Shown: positions 25,788-35,658, counted from the first letter of the stretch. The stretch: 64,000 bases of DNA from Paenibacillus lignilyticus (GCF_017942085.1 NZ_JAGKSP010000011.1:124001-188000); one strand, 5' to 3'. Notes: generated by a model not told the origin, from the sequence alone. Program-made: numbers and translations.

Positions 25788-27104
25788 TTATGGCCCCGCA
25801 GTTTGCTGCCGACCATCTTGCATGTCCCTTAGCCGCCAAATAAAATCAGAGCCGCGTTCACGCAGCATGCCATACGTTATGATCGCCCCCTTAGGGATGT
25901 CTACCCCGGCGATCACGTTCTGAGCGAGCGCATAAGGCAGACCGTCCTCCGGAGTAGAGCCTACTGCCGCAACCAGATGAGCGCGGACCCTATCGCCGCC
26001 CATTCCATCCAGCGCTTCCCCTGCCTTGATATGTCGCTTGGCCACAGCCACGACGTCGCTCGTCGCCTTAAGCTGCGGGCTTCCCGTTGCTTCACCGAGC
26101 AGAACGGCTTTCGCAATCGATATCGGCGTCTCCATACCTACAAAATGATGAGCGCGATATATGATCCCTTGGGAACCATCCGATGACATCGGTATCCCCT
26201 TATCTCGCAGCTGGCGTTGTACGAAAGGATCAGAACTGCCGGTGACGACAAAGACGCCGCCGTTCAGATGATCATGGCTGACATCGCCGTTCTCGCGAAA
26301 ATCAACAACATCGACGACCCCATGGCGGTGAAGAACGCCCCCTTCTTTCCGCAAGCGGAACACCTCCGGGATTTGCGAGAGTTGCACCTGCGGCTTGTGC
26401 ATACCGGGAATGTCCGGCACGTATCCCGTCATGTTAGCGATACACGCCATCTCGATCTGGTATTTGGAGCCGTCCCAATACGCAATATCGGTGTCGCGCA
26501 TCGCATCTCGATCATTTAATCTGCGTTCGATTTCCTCCTGTGAATGAACAGTCATCCATTTGCCTAGCACGGGCACGTCAAACCCTAAGGTCCGCGCCCA
26601 GTCGTACAACCCCTTGGCCAGACTTGGTTGATCTCCGTCGGCAAGTGTGTAAACGACGCCTTCCTGTTCGGCAACGCTGCGAAGTGCAGCGCCAATGCCA
26701 ACGTCTGCCTCGATATTGACCATCACCACATGCTTCTTGTGCCGAAGAGCCTCATAGGCGAACTGCGCACCGAATACGGGCAAGCCCGTTGCATCCACAA
26801 TAACATCAAGATCACAGGACAGCATATCGTATGGATTCATCGCGATGACGGGCTTGCCTGCCTCAATGCCCGCTTGAATATCTGGCCTAGAATCCGCTGT
26901 CTTGATCTCGTTTCTGTCGAATCCGGCTGCCATATACATGTCAGCTGCGTAGGACGGATTAACGTCATAGACGACCGAAATCCGCATCCCCTTCATTCGC
27001 GCAGCCTGAATGACGAGTCCGGTGCTGAATCTGCCGGCGCCGGCAACGCCTACACGAATCGGTCTTACTCGGCTTGTCAGCAGCCGGAGCAAAAGATTAT
27101 CCAT
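25788..27104 (-). CDS. NAD(P)-dependent oxidoreductase with C-terminal SAF domain
   Basis: A 438-residue cytoplasmic protein. An N-terminal Rossmann fold (RVGVAGAGRFSTG, about 17-29) with a homoserine-dehydrogenase-like core is followed by a substrate region and a C-terminal SAF-like domain (about 365-430, AKRHIKAGEALDG and VDIPKGAIITYGML). Such proteins oxidise or reduce sugar acids or related alcohols, but the substrate is not known. GAAGGTGATGGA precedes the ATG at 27104, 13 bases after the PhyH stop, so the two are one operon and probably one pathway. Confidence 0.82.
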   Translation of the reverse strand: MDNLLLRLLTSRVRPIRVGVAGAGRFSTGLVIQAARMKGMRISVVYDVNPSYAADMYMAAGFDRNEIKTADSRPDIQAGIEAGKPVIAMNPYDMLSCDLDVIVDATGLPVFGAQFAYEALRHKKHVVMVNIEADVGIGAALRSVAEQEGVVYTLADGDQPSLAKGLYDWARTLGFDVPVLGKWMTVHSQEEIERRLNDRDAMRDTDIAYWDGSKYQIEMACIANMTGYVPDIPGMHKPQVQLSQIPEVFRLRKEGGVLHRHGVVDVVDFRENGDVSHDHLNGGVFVVTGSSDPFVQRQLRDKGIPMSSDGSQGIIYRAHHFVGMETPISIAKAVLLGEATGSPQLKATSDVVAVAKRHIKAGEALDGMGGDRVRAHLVAAVGSTPEDGLPYALAQNVIAGVDIPKGAIITYGMLRERGSDFIWRLRDMQDGRQQTAGP

Positions 27105-27117
27105 TCCATCACCTTCT

Positions 27118-27876
27118 CTACTGGAATACATGCGGATCGCGCGGCCACGGGCAGGCGCCGAGCAGCATATTTCGCAGCGGCGTGTTCTCCTTATTGCCGA
27201 GCAGCGTAGCGCTCGGTTCATAGCCCGGCCATTGCTTGAGAAACAGCGGACCGTAATTGTAAATCAGCGACCTCCGCTGCTCGGAAGAGGTGTTATCCAT
27301 TGCGGCGTGATAGGTAGCCCCATCGAACAAGACTGCCGTTCCGGCCCTCACATTCATCCGCACATGGCCGGGCATCTGTCCTCCCGCTTCCGCAGCAGGC
27401 AGCACTTCATCGCGCATGTGCCGGCTGCCCGGCAAGAAGGAAAGGCAGCCTCCGTCGTAAGGCACGTCGGCCGTAAAGTAAAACACCTTCACCATAAACG
27501 GTACCCGTTTCCCGCCGATCAGCATCGTCGTTGCGGTATCTCTATGCCAATTCGCATGCGTTGCTTGTCCCGGATGCTTAATAAACAGCTCATTGTCGAT
27601 CATCGTGAACGCATCGCCAATCACGTCCCGCATAATGCCCATCATCCGCGGATGCTCCATCAGCGCAAGATAAATCTCTCCATGCTCAATGACGCTGCTC
27701 ACCTTATCGATGTTAGGCGGCATGATACTCCCTTTAGCCTTCCAGGCGGCAAGTGTTGCATCCATCGCCGTGTTGTAGGTATGCAGCTCCCCTTCGCTTA
27801 GAAAATCTTCAATGGCTAAGTAGCCGTCTCGCTCCCAGGAAAGATACTGCTCCATCGTCAACTCATGCAAATGCAT
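27118..27876 (-). CDS. Phytanoyl-CoA dioxygenase (PhyH) family protein
   Basis: A 252-residue Fe(II)/2-oxoglutarate-type oxygenase. Metal ligands H111 and D113 lie in NWHRDTATT, the distal H190 in FDGATYH, and a likely 2-oxoglutarate-binding Arg follows in SEQRRSLIY. PhyH relatives in bacteria hydroxylate small molecules, not only phytanoyl-CoA. A strong AGGAGG site precedes the ATG. A TATAAT-like -10 occurs at 27938-27943 but has no good -35. Its pairing with a SAF oxidoreductase between two sugar clusters suggests oxidation of an unusual sugar derivative. Confidence 0.87.
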   Translation of the reverse strand: MHLHELTMEQYLSWERDGYLAIEDFLSEGELHTYNTAMDATLAAWKAKGSIMPPNIDKVSSVIEHGEIYLALMEHPRMMGIMRDVIGDAFTMIDNELFIKHPGQATHANWHRDTATTMLIGGKRVPFMVKVFYFTADVPYDGGCLSFLPGSRHMRDEVLPAAEAGGQMPGHVRMNVRAGTAVLFDGATYHAAMDNTSSEQRRSLIYNYGPLFLKQWPGYEPSATLLGNKENTPLRNMLLGACPWPRDPHVFQ

Positions 27877-27991
27877 CGATTCGACCTCCTACCGAAATGT
27901 TTATCCATGACCTTATGTTAAGTCGGATAGAGGCAGGATTATAGAGGATCGTTTGCTCCGTTTCCGTGACATTTTGCTGTTTTGATCCATT

Positions 27992-28045
27992 AAAAAAGCG
28001 CTATCCGACAAGCCATCGCATTCGATGGTACTTGTCGGATAACGC
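27992..28045 (-). terminator. Terminator of cluster C
   Basis: A very strong hairpin: 15-bp outer arms at 27998-28012 and 28031-28045 (one mismatch), a 6-bp inner stem (CCATCG/CGATGG) and a run of six T residues on the minus strand. It follows the GH172-type gene by 20 bases. Confidence 0.95.
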
Positions 28046-28064
28046 CTCGCTAAATGCCTTTCCC

Positions 28065-29171
28065 TTACACGTCGCTGCGTTTCGGGCCGTCCGTTTCGCC
28101 ACCCAGCAAATCCTTTATCCGATCCTCCCTGGACGGAAAGCCGGCAAACGGCTGCGAAGGCAGCGACTGATACCAGTAGGCAACCGCACAATAATCATCG
28201 CTCAGCTCAAAATAACAATCATCCGCATCTGGCCCATTACCCGCTGCCCGATACCTCGTAAAGTCATCTCCCCAATAGGCCTGTGCTTTGGCGCCGGAGC
28301 CGTAGCCGATTTGCTGTACCGTCACCTTCAAGCTGTCTTGGAAATAGATTGGATCGCGGACATGGAAACGATAGATGGAATAAAGGCCGTTGTCATGATC
28401 AACGAGCGGTGCCCCTTGATACGGTGTCAGCACCTCATCGAGTCCCCAAGCGGAGCCCATATAGTCCTCGGCGCCTGTTCCGCAGATGGTCGGATAATCC
28501 GAATCGCCATCGATATAGAACTTCACTTCTCCCTCTCCCCACCAGCAGTCCCGGTAGATGCTGCGTACGCCAAGCGTCGTTCCGAGATAAACGCCCCGCC
28601 CTTTAATGTTGTCTGCGATGACGAAATCCTCGTGCATCGGGCAAGGATTACTGCGTCTAAATTGCGCATGAAAATAACCGGTCGACTCGTCCAACTCATC
28701 GCCGCGCGTCACGTCGAATTGATAGAACAAATGAGATACATCAGAGCCGGAGTCATTCTCGATGGTTACGATCGCCTTCTCCTTGAAGGGCATCGGAATC
28801 CAGCAGTTCAGCCCTTTCCCGCTCTGCATCGTGACGCAGTCGGATAACATCACTTTCTGCCTGCCATGCGCCACGCCGAAGAAGTCACCGATAGGCGCTT
28901 CCACGCTCGGGTGTGTCTGACCATCCCAATACATCCGAATGATGACGTTACGCATATGATCGATGTTGCCAGGCGGAAGCGTGATCCATATATGACGAAT
29001 CATGCCCGGTCCGTCGCAATTGACCAGCTCGATCGTCTGACCTTTCCGGAACCCTTCGATGCACGGTGAACCCTTCCGGCCATTCTGCGATTGACCGCCG
29101 GCGCCGATTGCTCCTGTTTTATTTTCCGACGTAAACGCACGGCTCTCTATGTTCTTCAACTCATACAGCAT
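28065..29171 (-). CDS. DUF2961 / GH172-type protein
   Basis: A 368-residue protein without signal peptide. The hallmark motifs are GPGMIRHIWITLP near residues 54-66, VEAPIGDFFGVAHG, and ICGTGAEDYMGSAWG. Characterised relatives act on furanosides such as difructose dianhydrides and D-arabinofuranosides as multimers. GGAGG precedes the ATG. It is the last gene of cluster C, so it may act on the sugar imported by this cluster, possibly a furanoside side chain. The specificity is unknown. Confidence 0.87.
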   Translation of the reverse strand: MLYELKNIESRAFTSENKTGAIGAGGQSQNGRKGSPCIEGFRKGQTIELVNCDGPGMIRHIWITLPPGNIDHMRNVIIRMYWDGQTHPSVEAPIGDFFGVAHGRQKVMLSDCVTMQSGKGLNCWIPMPFKEKAIVTIENDSGSDVSHLFYQFDVTRGDELDESTGYFHAQFRRSNPCPMHEDFVIADNIKGRGVYLGTTLGVRSIYRDCWWGEGEVKFYIDGDSDYPTICGTGAEDYMGSAWGLDEVLTPYQGAPLVDHDNGLYSIYRFHVRDPIYFQDSLKVTVQQIGYGSGAKAQAYWGDDFTRYRAAGNGPDADDCYFELSDDYCAVAYWYQSLPSQPFAGFPSREDRIKDLLGGETDGPKRSDV

Positions 29172-29255
29172 GCTGCAGCTACCTCCGTCTATATAGGGAT
29201 ATAATTGGTCCTCTACCTATTAATGCCACTACCTATACCCCGTTGTCTAGTAAAA

Positions 29256-29299
29256 TAAAAAAGACCCCGAACCGGTTCTGCGAACACGCTTCGAGGACT
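29256..29299 (-). terminator. Terminator between permease and GH172-type genes
   Basis: A 12-bp imperfect stem (AGTCCTCGAAGC with GGTTCGGGGTCT on the minus strand) followed by TTTTTTATTTT. It ends the importer part of cluster C and implies reduced read-through into the GH172-type gene. Confidence 0.8.
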
Positions 29300-29316
29300 C
29301 TCCTTCCTTGCGACTA

Positions 29317-30201
29317 CTACTCTTTCACCGAACCCAGCATGATGCCGCTAATGAAGTACTTCTGCATGAACGGATACACAACCAGAATCGGAATCATGGT
29401 GATGACGAGCTTCGCGGCGGTCAAGCTGCGGTTGGATACCGAAGCCATGCTCTTGATCTGCTCTACATCGCGAACCGTCGTATCGAATTTGACGACAAGC
29501 TGCTGGATGTAAGTTTGCAGCGGAAAATCGTCCGTTGTCATGGAATAAATTAAGCCATCATAATAAGCGTTCCAGTTACCGACAACGACGAAGAGCGCAA
29601 TAGTCGCCATAATCGGCATGGACAGCGGAATATAGATCTGCAGCAATCTGCGCCACGGCCCTGCGCCGTCAATGCTCGCGGATTCTTCAAGCTCAGAAGG
29701 AATATTCCTGAAATAGTTAAGCATGAGGATAATATTGAATTGACCGACGGCACCGGGAATGACAAGCGCCCAGATCGTCCCAAGCATGTGCATATCCTTC
29801 ACTGTAAAGAACATCGGGACAACGCTCGGTCCAAACAGCATCGTGGCGATAATAATCCACATGTACACGCCTCTGGAACGAAATGCCTTCTTACTTCTGG
29901 ACAGCGGATAAGCAGCCAGGACAACCAGTACCATATTAATGATCAATGCAAGGATTACCCGTTTGATCGATACGCCGGCGGCAGTCAGAATGGCGTGATC
30001 TTGGAAAATCGTCGTGTATGTCTTCCAGCTCAGGCCGAGCGGATAAATCGTTACGAGACCTGCCGTCGCTTTGGCGCTGTCGCTCAATGAAATAGCCAGG
30101 ATGTTGAGCAGCGGAACAAGTGTAATGACGGCCAACAAGGTCAGAATACCGTATATGATCGTGTTGGTGATAATATCGCTTTTCGTTAACCGAATTCCCA
30201 T
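29317..30201 (-). CDS. Carbohydrate ABC permease, YtcP/LplC type
   Basis: About 294 residues, six membrane segments, loop motif LEESASIDGAGPW and C-terminal LGSVKE. The ATG at 30201 is eight bases from TTGGGG; a GTG at 30210 lies directly on that site and is less likely. It follows the partner permease by 18 bases. Confidence 0.92.
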   Translation of the reverse strand: MGIRLTKSDIITNTIIYGILTLLAVITLVPLLNILAISLSDSAKATAGLVTIYPLGLSWKTYTTIFQDHAILTAAGVSIKRVILALIINMVLVVLAAYPLSRSKKAFRSRGVYMWIIIATMLFGPSVVPMFFTVKDMHMLGTIWALVIPGAVGQFNIILMLNYFRNIPSELEESASIDGAGPWRRLLQIYIPLSMPIMATIALFVVVGNWNAYYDGLIYSMTTDDFPLQTYIQQLVVKFDTTVRDVEQIKSMASVSNRSLTAAKLVITMIPILVVYPFMQKYFISGIMLGSVKE

Positions 30202-30219
30202 CCGTTTCACCCCAATCGT

Positions 30220-31131
30220 CTAGAACACTTTATATTCGCCGTATTTTTCTGCCAGCCATTGCGAGATTAGAATAAATATAAAGGCAACTGCCGATCGGAA
30301 CAGCCCTACTGCAGTAGCGAATTCATATTGATTGCTCTGGAAACCCATCCGGTAAATATACGTGTCATAGATATCCGCCACTTGATAGACCAGCGGATTG
30401 TACAAGTTGAAGATTTGGTCAAAGCCTCCGCTTAGAATACCTTGAAGGCTCAGGATCAGAATCAAGATAACCGTACCCTTGATACTCGGCAGCGTAATAT
30501 TCACCAACTTCGCCCATCTTGAAGCGCCATCCACATCAGCTGCTTCATACAGATTCGGATTAATAGCCGTTAGCGCCGCCAAGAAGACGATGGCATTAAA
30601 TCCGAAGCCCTTCCACACATCCGTTAAATAAATGATGATCATAAACCAGGTGTTATTATTGAAGAACATGGTCGGCTCGCCGCCGGAGATTTTGTGAACC
30701 AAGCCGTTGATCAAACCGTCAATCGAGAAGAAGTCTTTGAAAATACCGGCCATAATAACCCACGATAGAAAGAACGGCAGATACACGATCGTCTGTACCG
30801 ATCTCTTGAACCACTTTTTCTTAATTTCGTGCAGCAGCAAAGCGAAAGCAAGCGCGCAGGAAATATTGAGGATGATTTTGATAATGGAGATCGTAATCGT
30901 ATTCATGGTAATTTGTTTAAACTCCGGTATTTGAAACAGCATTTTGAAATGGTCCAGCCCCGCCCAGGGCGATCCCCATATGCCGGCGATCGGATCAAAA
31001 TATTTGAAAGCCATGATAGATCCAAGCGTTGGATAAATGCTGAAAATAGCCAATAGGACAATACTCGGAAACAACATGAAGTGATAGTGGATGGCTTCCT
31101 TGCTACGCACTCTGTTCGTCTTCAACATCAT
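30220..31131 (-). CDS. Carbohydrate ABC permease, LplB type
   Basis: A 303-residue permease with six membrane segments and loop motif LYEAADVDGASRW. It lacks the long N-terminal tail of the LplB-type permeases in clusters A and B. GAGGTGG precedes two adjacent ATGs at 31131 and 31128. It is separated from the lipoprotein gene by 76 bases. Confidence 0.92.
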   Translation of the reverse strand: MMLKTNRVRSKEAIHYHFMLFPSIVLLAIFSIYPTLGSIMAFKYFDPIAGIWGSPWAGLDHFKMLFQIPEFKQITMNTITISIIKIILNISCALAFALLLHEIKKKWFKRSVQTIVYLPFFLSWVIMAGIFKDFFSIDGLINGLVHKISGGEPTMFFNNNTWFMIIIYLTDVWKGFGFNAIVFLAALTAINPNLYEAADVDGASRWAKLVNITLPSIKGTVILILILSLQGILSGGFDQIFNLYNPLVYQVADIYDTYIYRMGFQSNQYEFATAVGLFRSAVAFIFILISQWLAEKYGEYKVF

Positions 31132-31207
31132 TCCACCTCAATTCGGATGAAACAAGTGCCGAGGCTGGGGGGCAGCTCAGCACTTGTTAAAGAGTAAGAA
31201 ATCTGAA

Positions 31208-32938
31208 TTATTTACCTACGATATCATTCACTTCGGCCGTGATATCTTTACCGCCCATGTCGTTCCAGAGCTTAACGAAGCTATCGAATTCGTCAATCGA
31301 TTTCTTGCCTGTAATGATTTCAAGGAACGTCTTCTTCTCCAGGTCATCCATGGAAGCTTTCTTCTTCTGCATCAAATCGGTCGAACCGATAAATGCCGGA
31401 AGTGTTTGTTGAACCGGGTTTTTAACAAGACCCGCTGCGCCGACCGCGAATTGGTTAGCAAGGCTCCACAGCCCCATATCCGCAAACTTATCCGTAGCTT
31501 TCTCGTAGTTCTGAATCGCCGTTGCCTGCGCTTTCGACTCCGGATCTGCTTTGTCCATAGGCGTTGTGCCGTTTAGGACATCTTGAATCGCTTTGTAACG
31601 AACCGTAATTTCATGCGGGTCCTTCGCACTTACGCCAACCGGCAGCAAAGGCATTTTCGCATTCAAATATTTAGCGCCTTCGTCGATAGTCAGCTTATTG
31701 TACCAATCCAGATGTTTCGTGTTTGCTTCTTGCGCATAGTTCAGCATTTTCATGATGGCTTCCGGGTGACTGAAGCCTTTCTTCACGACAACAAACGATC
31801 TAACGGCGCCGTAACCTTTAGCATGAGCAACGCCGTCTACGCCTTGCAGTACAGTCGCCTGCCAGTTCGCGTTGTGATCGTTCTTGATGGAGTCGGGAAG
31901 CGGATACCAAGTAGACCACCAAGCGCCTTGGAAGACACCTGCTTTGCCTTTGGCAATCATTTCAACCGATTTGTTGCTGTCATTCATGATGAAATCCGGC
32001 GCGATCATGCCTTCTTTGTACCATTTCGCCAATCTTTCCAGCGCGCCTTTCATTTCAGGCTGAACGGAACCGTAACCTACGCTTCCGTCTGCTGTTTTCA
32101 CCCATTGGCCCGGATAGGAATTGTACGCTCCGAATACGAAGTCAAAGGAGTTTGTGTCTGCGCCGTAAATATTTTGTTGGGCAGGAAGCACGCCTGCACC
32201 GAATTTGTCTTTGAACGCTTTAAGCGCAGTCTCGACATCATCAAGCGTTTTCGGTTCAGGAAGACCTACTTGATCCAGCCAATCCTTCCGTGTCCATATA
32301 ACCGGGATTGCCGTTTCAACGTCTGCGATCGATGGAATCGCATAGAGCTTGCCGTCGGAGGAAACCGCGTTCAGCGCATCAGGTCCACCTAATGCAATGC
32401 TTTCTTTGAGGAATGGCGATGCATAATCTTCGTATACCTTAGACAGATCCTCGATCATGTCTGCTTTAATCAGTTTCTTCAAGATGCTCAGACCGTTCGG
32501 ATCCACGCTGATCGAAAGCACGTCCGGAATGTTGTTTGCCGCAATCAGCAAGCTGACCTTTTGCTCGAAAGCAAAGTTCTGGTCGCTTGTCGACCAAGCC
32601 ATCTTCGGCTTCACATTCAAATTCTCTTCAAACCATTTCTGTACATCGTTATTCTCAAAGCTCTCTCCTGCAGGCGGTTTCGCTTCCGCGGAAATCGAAA
32701 TCCCTGTAGTGAATTCAACCAACTCGTCCATCTTGGCAAACGGATCAGGCTTCTCAGCAGGCGCAGTGTTTTCTGCTGCCGCGTTATTCGTACCGGACTC
32801 ATTCGTTGCTGCCGCATTGTTAGCTGCTGCAGTGTTGCCGTTCTCGCTTGTATTGTTCGAATTGCCGCATGCCGCGCTTGTCAACATTAACGCCGCGATC
32901 AGTGAAATCGATGCTGCTGCCTTTACTTTGTTGTTCAC
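31208..32938 (-). CDS. Sugar-binding lipoprotein (LplA type)
   Basis: About 576 residues: lipobox SAAC (C24), Asn/Ala-rich tether, then the binding fold. The GTG at 32938 is set by GGGGG six bases upstream; in-frame ATGs further upstream would put the signal peptide inside the protein. A candidate cre site lies in the 200-bp gap to the response regulator gene. The neighbouring GH5 genes suggest manno-oligosaccharides as ligand. Confidence 0.92.
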   Translation of the reverse strand: MNNKVKAAASISLIAALMLTSAACGNSNNTSENGNTAAANNAAATNESGTNNAAAENTAPAEKPDPFAKMDELVEFTTGISISAEAKPPAGESFENNDVQKWFEENLNVKPKMAWSTSDQNFAFEQKVSLLIAANNIPDVLSISVDPNGLSILKKLIKADMIEDLSKVYEDYASPFLKESIALGGPDALNAVSSDGKLYAIPSIADVETAIPVIWTRKDWLDQVGLPEPKTLDDVETALKAFKDKFGAGVLPAQQNIYGADTNSFDFVFGAYNSYPGQWVKTADGSVGYGSVQPEMKGALERLAKWYKEGMIAPDFIMNDSNKSVEMIAKGKAGVFQGAWWSTWYPLPDSIKNDHNANWQATVLQGVDGVAHAKGYGAVRSFVVVKKGFSHPEAIMKMLNYAQEANTKHLDWYNKLTIDEGAKYLNAKMPLLPVGVSAKDPHEITVRYKAIQDVLNGTTPMDKADPESKAQATAIQNYEKATDKFADMGLWSLANQFAVGAAGLVKNPVQQTLPAFIGSTDLMQKKKASMDDLEKKTFLEIITGKKSIDEFDSFVKLWNDMGGKDITAEVNDIVGK

Positions 32939-33110
32939 TTGAATCCCCCTTGACCTCTGTGAATTTGTTGTATTGCGTATCTCTATAGTAAGCCTGAATT
33001 GCGGAAGGACGAGATAGACAATCATCATCAGCAACTGGGAATCCGGTTATCAACTATACGCGTTTCCAATACAAATTTCGTACTATTTCAGCATAATCTT
33101 CCCTTGTTGT

Positions 33111-33124
33111 TGAAAGCGCTTAAT
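33111..33124 (-). promoter_or_regulatory. Candidate cre (CcpA) site upstream of the cluster C lipoprotein
   Basis: On the minus strand ATTAAGCGCTTTCA matches the cre consensus at 12 of 14 positions. It lies 173 bases before the lipoprotein start. Confidence 0.45.
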
Positions 33125-33139
33125 TTTCCAATTCAATCA

Positions 33140-33913
33140 TTATCGATTCCGTTCCCGGAACTCCGTGGGCGTCATGCCGCAATGCTCGCGGAACAGCTTG
33201 CTGAAATACTTCTCATCTTGGAAGCCGAGCTGGTCCGCGATCAAGTAGACGGGCTTGCTCGTTTTGCGCAGCAGCGATTCGGCGGATTGGATCTTCAGGT
33301 TTTTCAAATAGTCGCTGAACGGGGTTCCCACGATATCCTTGAAGCACAGGCTGAAATACCCTCTGCTCATGTTGACGGCTTTGGCGACCTCTTCTTGGTT
33401 GATGCCATGGAATAAATGCTCGTTCATGAATTTGACCGCATTATTAATACAAGAGACCACTTCCTCGGAGTAGCGTTTCCCTTGTTCGTTCTTAAAGATC
33501 GGCGCATACTCGCTCCCGCTCCGGTCTTTGTTCTCGCGGCGGATGCGGCTCTCGATTCGCGCCAGCACATCCTCGAGCTTCTCCTTTTCCAGCTGTGTTT
33601 TCACAATATAATCAATCGCGCCAAGGCGCATCGTCTCTTGAATGAACTCAAAGTCTTGATGGCAGGTCAGCACGACCACCTTCAGATCGGGGAAGCTGTT
33701 TTGCGTTTCCTTCATGAGCTCGAACCCCGACATGCCCGGCATCGTCAGATCCATAAACATGACATCGACACCGTTGCCTTTCAGAAACTCAAGCGCTTTG
33801 TCGCCGCTGCTGACGTCGCCGACGATCTTGAAGCTGAATTTCTCCCACGGAAGTACGGAAATAAGCCCTTTTCTCACATAGATTTCATCATCTACGATTA
33901 AAGTTCTGATCAT
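33140..33913 (-). CDS. Short YesN-type response regulator, AraC family
   Basis: Only 257 residues: receiver domain (D55 in MFMDLTMPG) joined by a brief linker to the AraC double helix-turn-helix (EEVAKAVNMSRGYFSLCF and ADQLGFQDEKYFSKLFREH). The long central region of the two other regulators in this window is missing, as a natural short form, with no frameshift seen. Its ATG overlaps the kinase stop (ATGA) and has AAGGAGG upstream. It likely controls cluster C and perhaps the mannanase genes upstream. Confidence 0.93.
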   Translation of the reverse strand: MIRTLIVDDEIYVRKGLISVLPWEKFSFKIVGDVSSGDKALEFLKGNGVDVMFMDLTMPGMSGFELMKETQNSFPDLKVVVLTCHQDFEFIQETMRLGAIDYIVKTQLEKEKLEDVLARIESRIRRENKDRSGSEYAPIFKNEQGKRYSEEVVSCINNAVKFMNEHLFHGINQEEVAKAVNMSRGYFSLCFKDIVGTPFSDYLKNLKIQSAESLLRKTSKPVYLIADQLGFQDEKYFSKLFREHCGMTPTEFRERNR

Positions 33914-35658
33914 TGTAATTCCTCCTTATGCTCTCTGCGGTTGATGGGTAGGCGGAGCTTGAATACGGTGCCTTTGCCCTTCTCGCCCTTGATGTCCATT
34001 TCGGCCTCTTGACCGTAATTCACTTCCAGCATGTATTTGACATAACTTAGTCCGATTCCCATACCAACCTTCTTGTGCTCCTCGGATTGCGGCTCCAGCA
34101 TTCTGGCAATGTCCGCGTCGGTCATACCTTCCCCGCTGTCCTCAACGGTAATAATCAACTGCTTGTCCTGCTCATATACGGCGATCTTAATGGATCCGCT
34201 TTCATCTTTGAGTCCATGGTAGATGGCATTCTCGACAATCGGCTGCATGATAAACCGCGGGATACTGACGTCACCGAGCGCAGGATCTACGACAATTTGC
34301 ACGTCAAAATGATAGGCATACCGAATTCGCTGCAAATCCACATAGTTCTGAAGCGCCTCCACTTCCTCGTTCAAGGAGACGATGCCGCCTTCCTTGCCCA
34401 GATTATAGTGAAGCACCCTCGTGAATAAGGCGACCAGACGGTCAATCTCGTCCTGCCCGTTCATTCTGGCCAGCCACTGGACGGTGTTCAGCGTATTATG
34501 CAAGAAGTGAGGATTAATTTGATGCAGGATCTTCTCCACCTCAATGACTCGCTTCTTGCGCTCCTTCTCCTCCAGCTCCTTGAACAAGTCCGAAATTTTG
34601 ATTTTCATATCGTTAAACTGCTCCAGCAAACGATCGAACTCTACGATTCCGGTCATCTTCACCTTGGAATTAAATTTGTTGTGCGCCAGCAAAATAATCT
34701 CTCTGTTAATGGTCCGCAGCGGCCGCGAGACAATTCTCCATATGGAGAGCCCCAGAAACAAGCTGATGACAATCGACAGTGCGGCGAACAGCGCGAATTT
34801 GCCGATCCACTTCTTGACGTCCGCGCTGTAGGCTTTCGTCTTCACGGCGGAGAGAATATACCATCCCTGCTCGCCCTTCTGCGAGAAGACATAATAGCCT
34901 TGCTTGATCGTATCGGATTTGCTCGTACTGCTGAGCTGCTTGACATCGATTCGCTCGCCGATCGCGAAATCCTCCGGACGCTGGCTGTACATGACCTGTC
35001 CCTTATCGTTCAGCAGAATGGAGGATACATCCAGCTTGTACTGCTGCGATTTCAAGAGATCTTCAAACAGCTTAATGCCGGTCTCGACATAAACGTATAA
35101 ATCGGCTCCCTCAATGAGGTTCACCTTGCGTGCGATGGAGAAAACCTGCATATCCTTCGCCGATTTTACCGTCATATGGGGACCATAGAAGTTGGCGTTA
35201 ATGCCATCCGCAAGCTTGGGCAGCAGCTCTAGGCTAAATCCCTCCGTCACGCTCTGATTCTCGAACATGACCTGATTCTTGTTGGCATAATAGAAGAAAA
35301 TGAGCCCAAGGTCCGGCTTCGCGGCATTAATGAGCGAGATGCTTTCAATGACCGCTTTCTTCTTCTCGTATTTGGTCAAGATATCTTTGGTATCGATAAA
35401 AGTCTCAATATCATCCGCCACTCGTCCGTTATACATCGCAAGCTGGAGCGCCGAATCTTCTAAATTCGAGAACACATGGTCAACGCTAATTTGAAACTGC
35501 TTCATATTGCTGTGAATGCCATCATCGATATTCGTGTTCAGCAAGGAAATCATAGATACATAGGAGATATAGCCGATTAGCGATAACGGAATGATTGAGC
35601 TGAGGATTAGGAAAAAATACGCCCTGTTCTTTAAAGAGTACGATGATTTCGGCAGCAA
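33910..35658 (-). CDS. YesM-type sensor histidine kinase
   Basis: About 582 residues, with two membrane segments around an extracellular sensor, a HAMP linker, H-box NPHFLHNTLNTVQW, N-box MQPIVENAIYHG and lid motifs EDSGEGM and GMGIGLSYV. The TTG at 35658 follows AGGAGCGGGGG at a good distance; the ATG at 35694 has no ribosome binding site but remains possible. It is translationally coupled to the short response regulator through an ATGA overlap. Confidence 0.9.
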   Translation of the reverse strand: MLPKSSYSLKNRAYFFLILSSIIPLSLIGYISYVSMISLLNTNIDDGIHSNMKQFQISVDHVFSNLEDSALQLAMYNGRVADDIETFIDTKDILTKYEKKKAVIESISLINAAKPDLGLIFFYYANKNQVMFENQSVTEGFSLELLPKLADGINANFYGPHMTVKSAKDMQVFSIARKVNLIEGADLYVYVETGIKLFEDLLKSQQYKLDVSSILLNDKGQVMYSQRPEDFAIGERIDVKQLSSTSKSDTIKQGYYVFSQKGEQGWYILSAVKTKAYSADVKKWIGKFALFAALSIVISLFLGLSIWRIVSRPLRTINREIILLAHNKFNSKVKMTGIVEFDRLLEQFNDMKIKISDLFKELEEKERKKRVIEVEKILHQINPHFLHNTLNTVQWLARMNGQDEIDRLVALFTRVLHYNLGKEGGIVSLNEEVEALQNYVDLQRIRYAYHFDVQIVVDPALGDVSIPRFIMQPIVENAIYHGLKDESGSIKIAVYEQDKQLIITVEDSGEGMTDADIARMLEPQSEEHKKVGMGIGLSYVKYMLEVNYGQEAEMDIKGEKGKGTVFKLRLPINRREHKEELQ

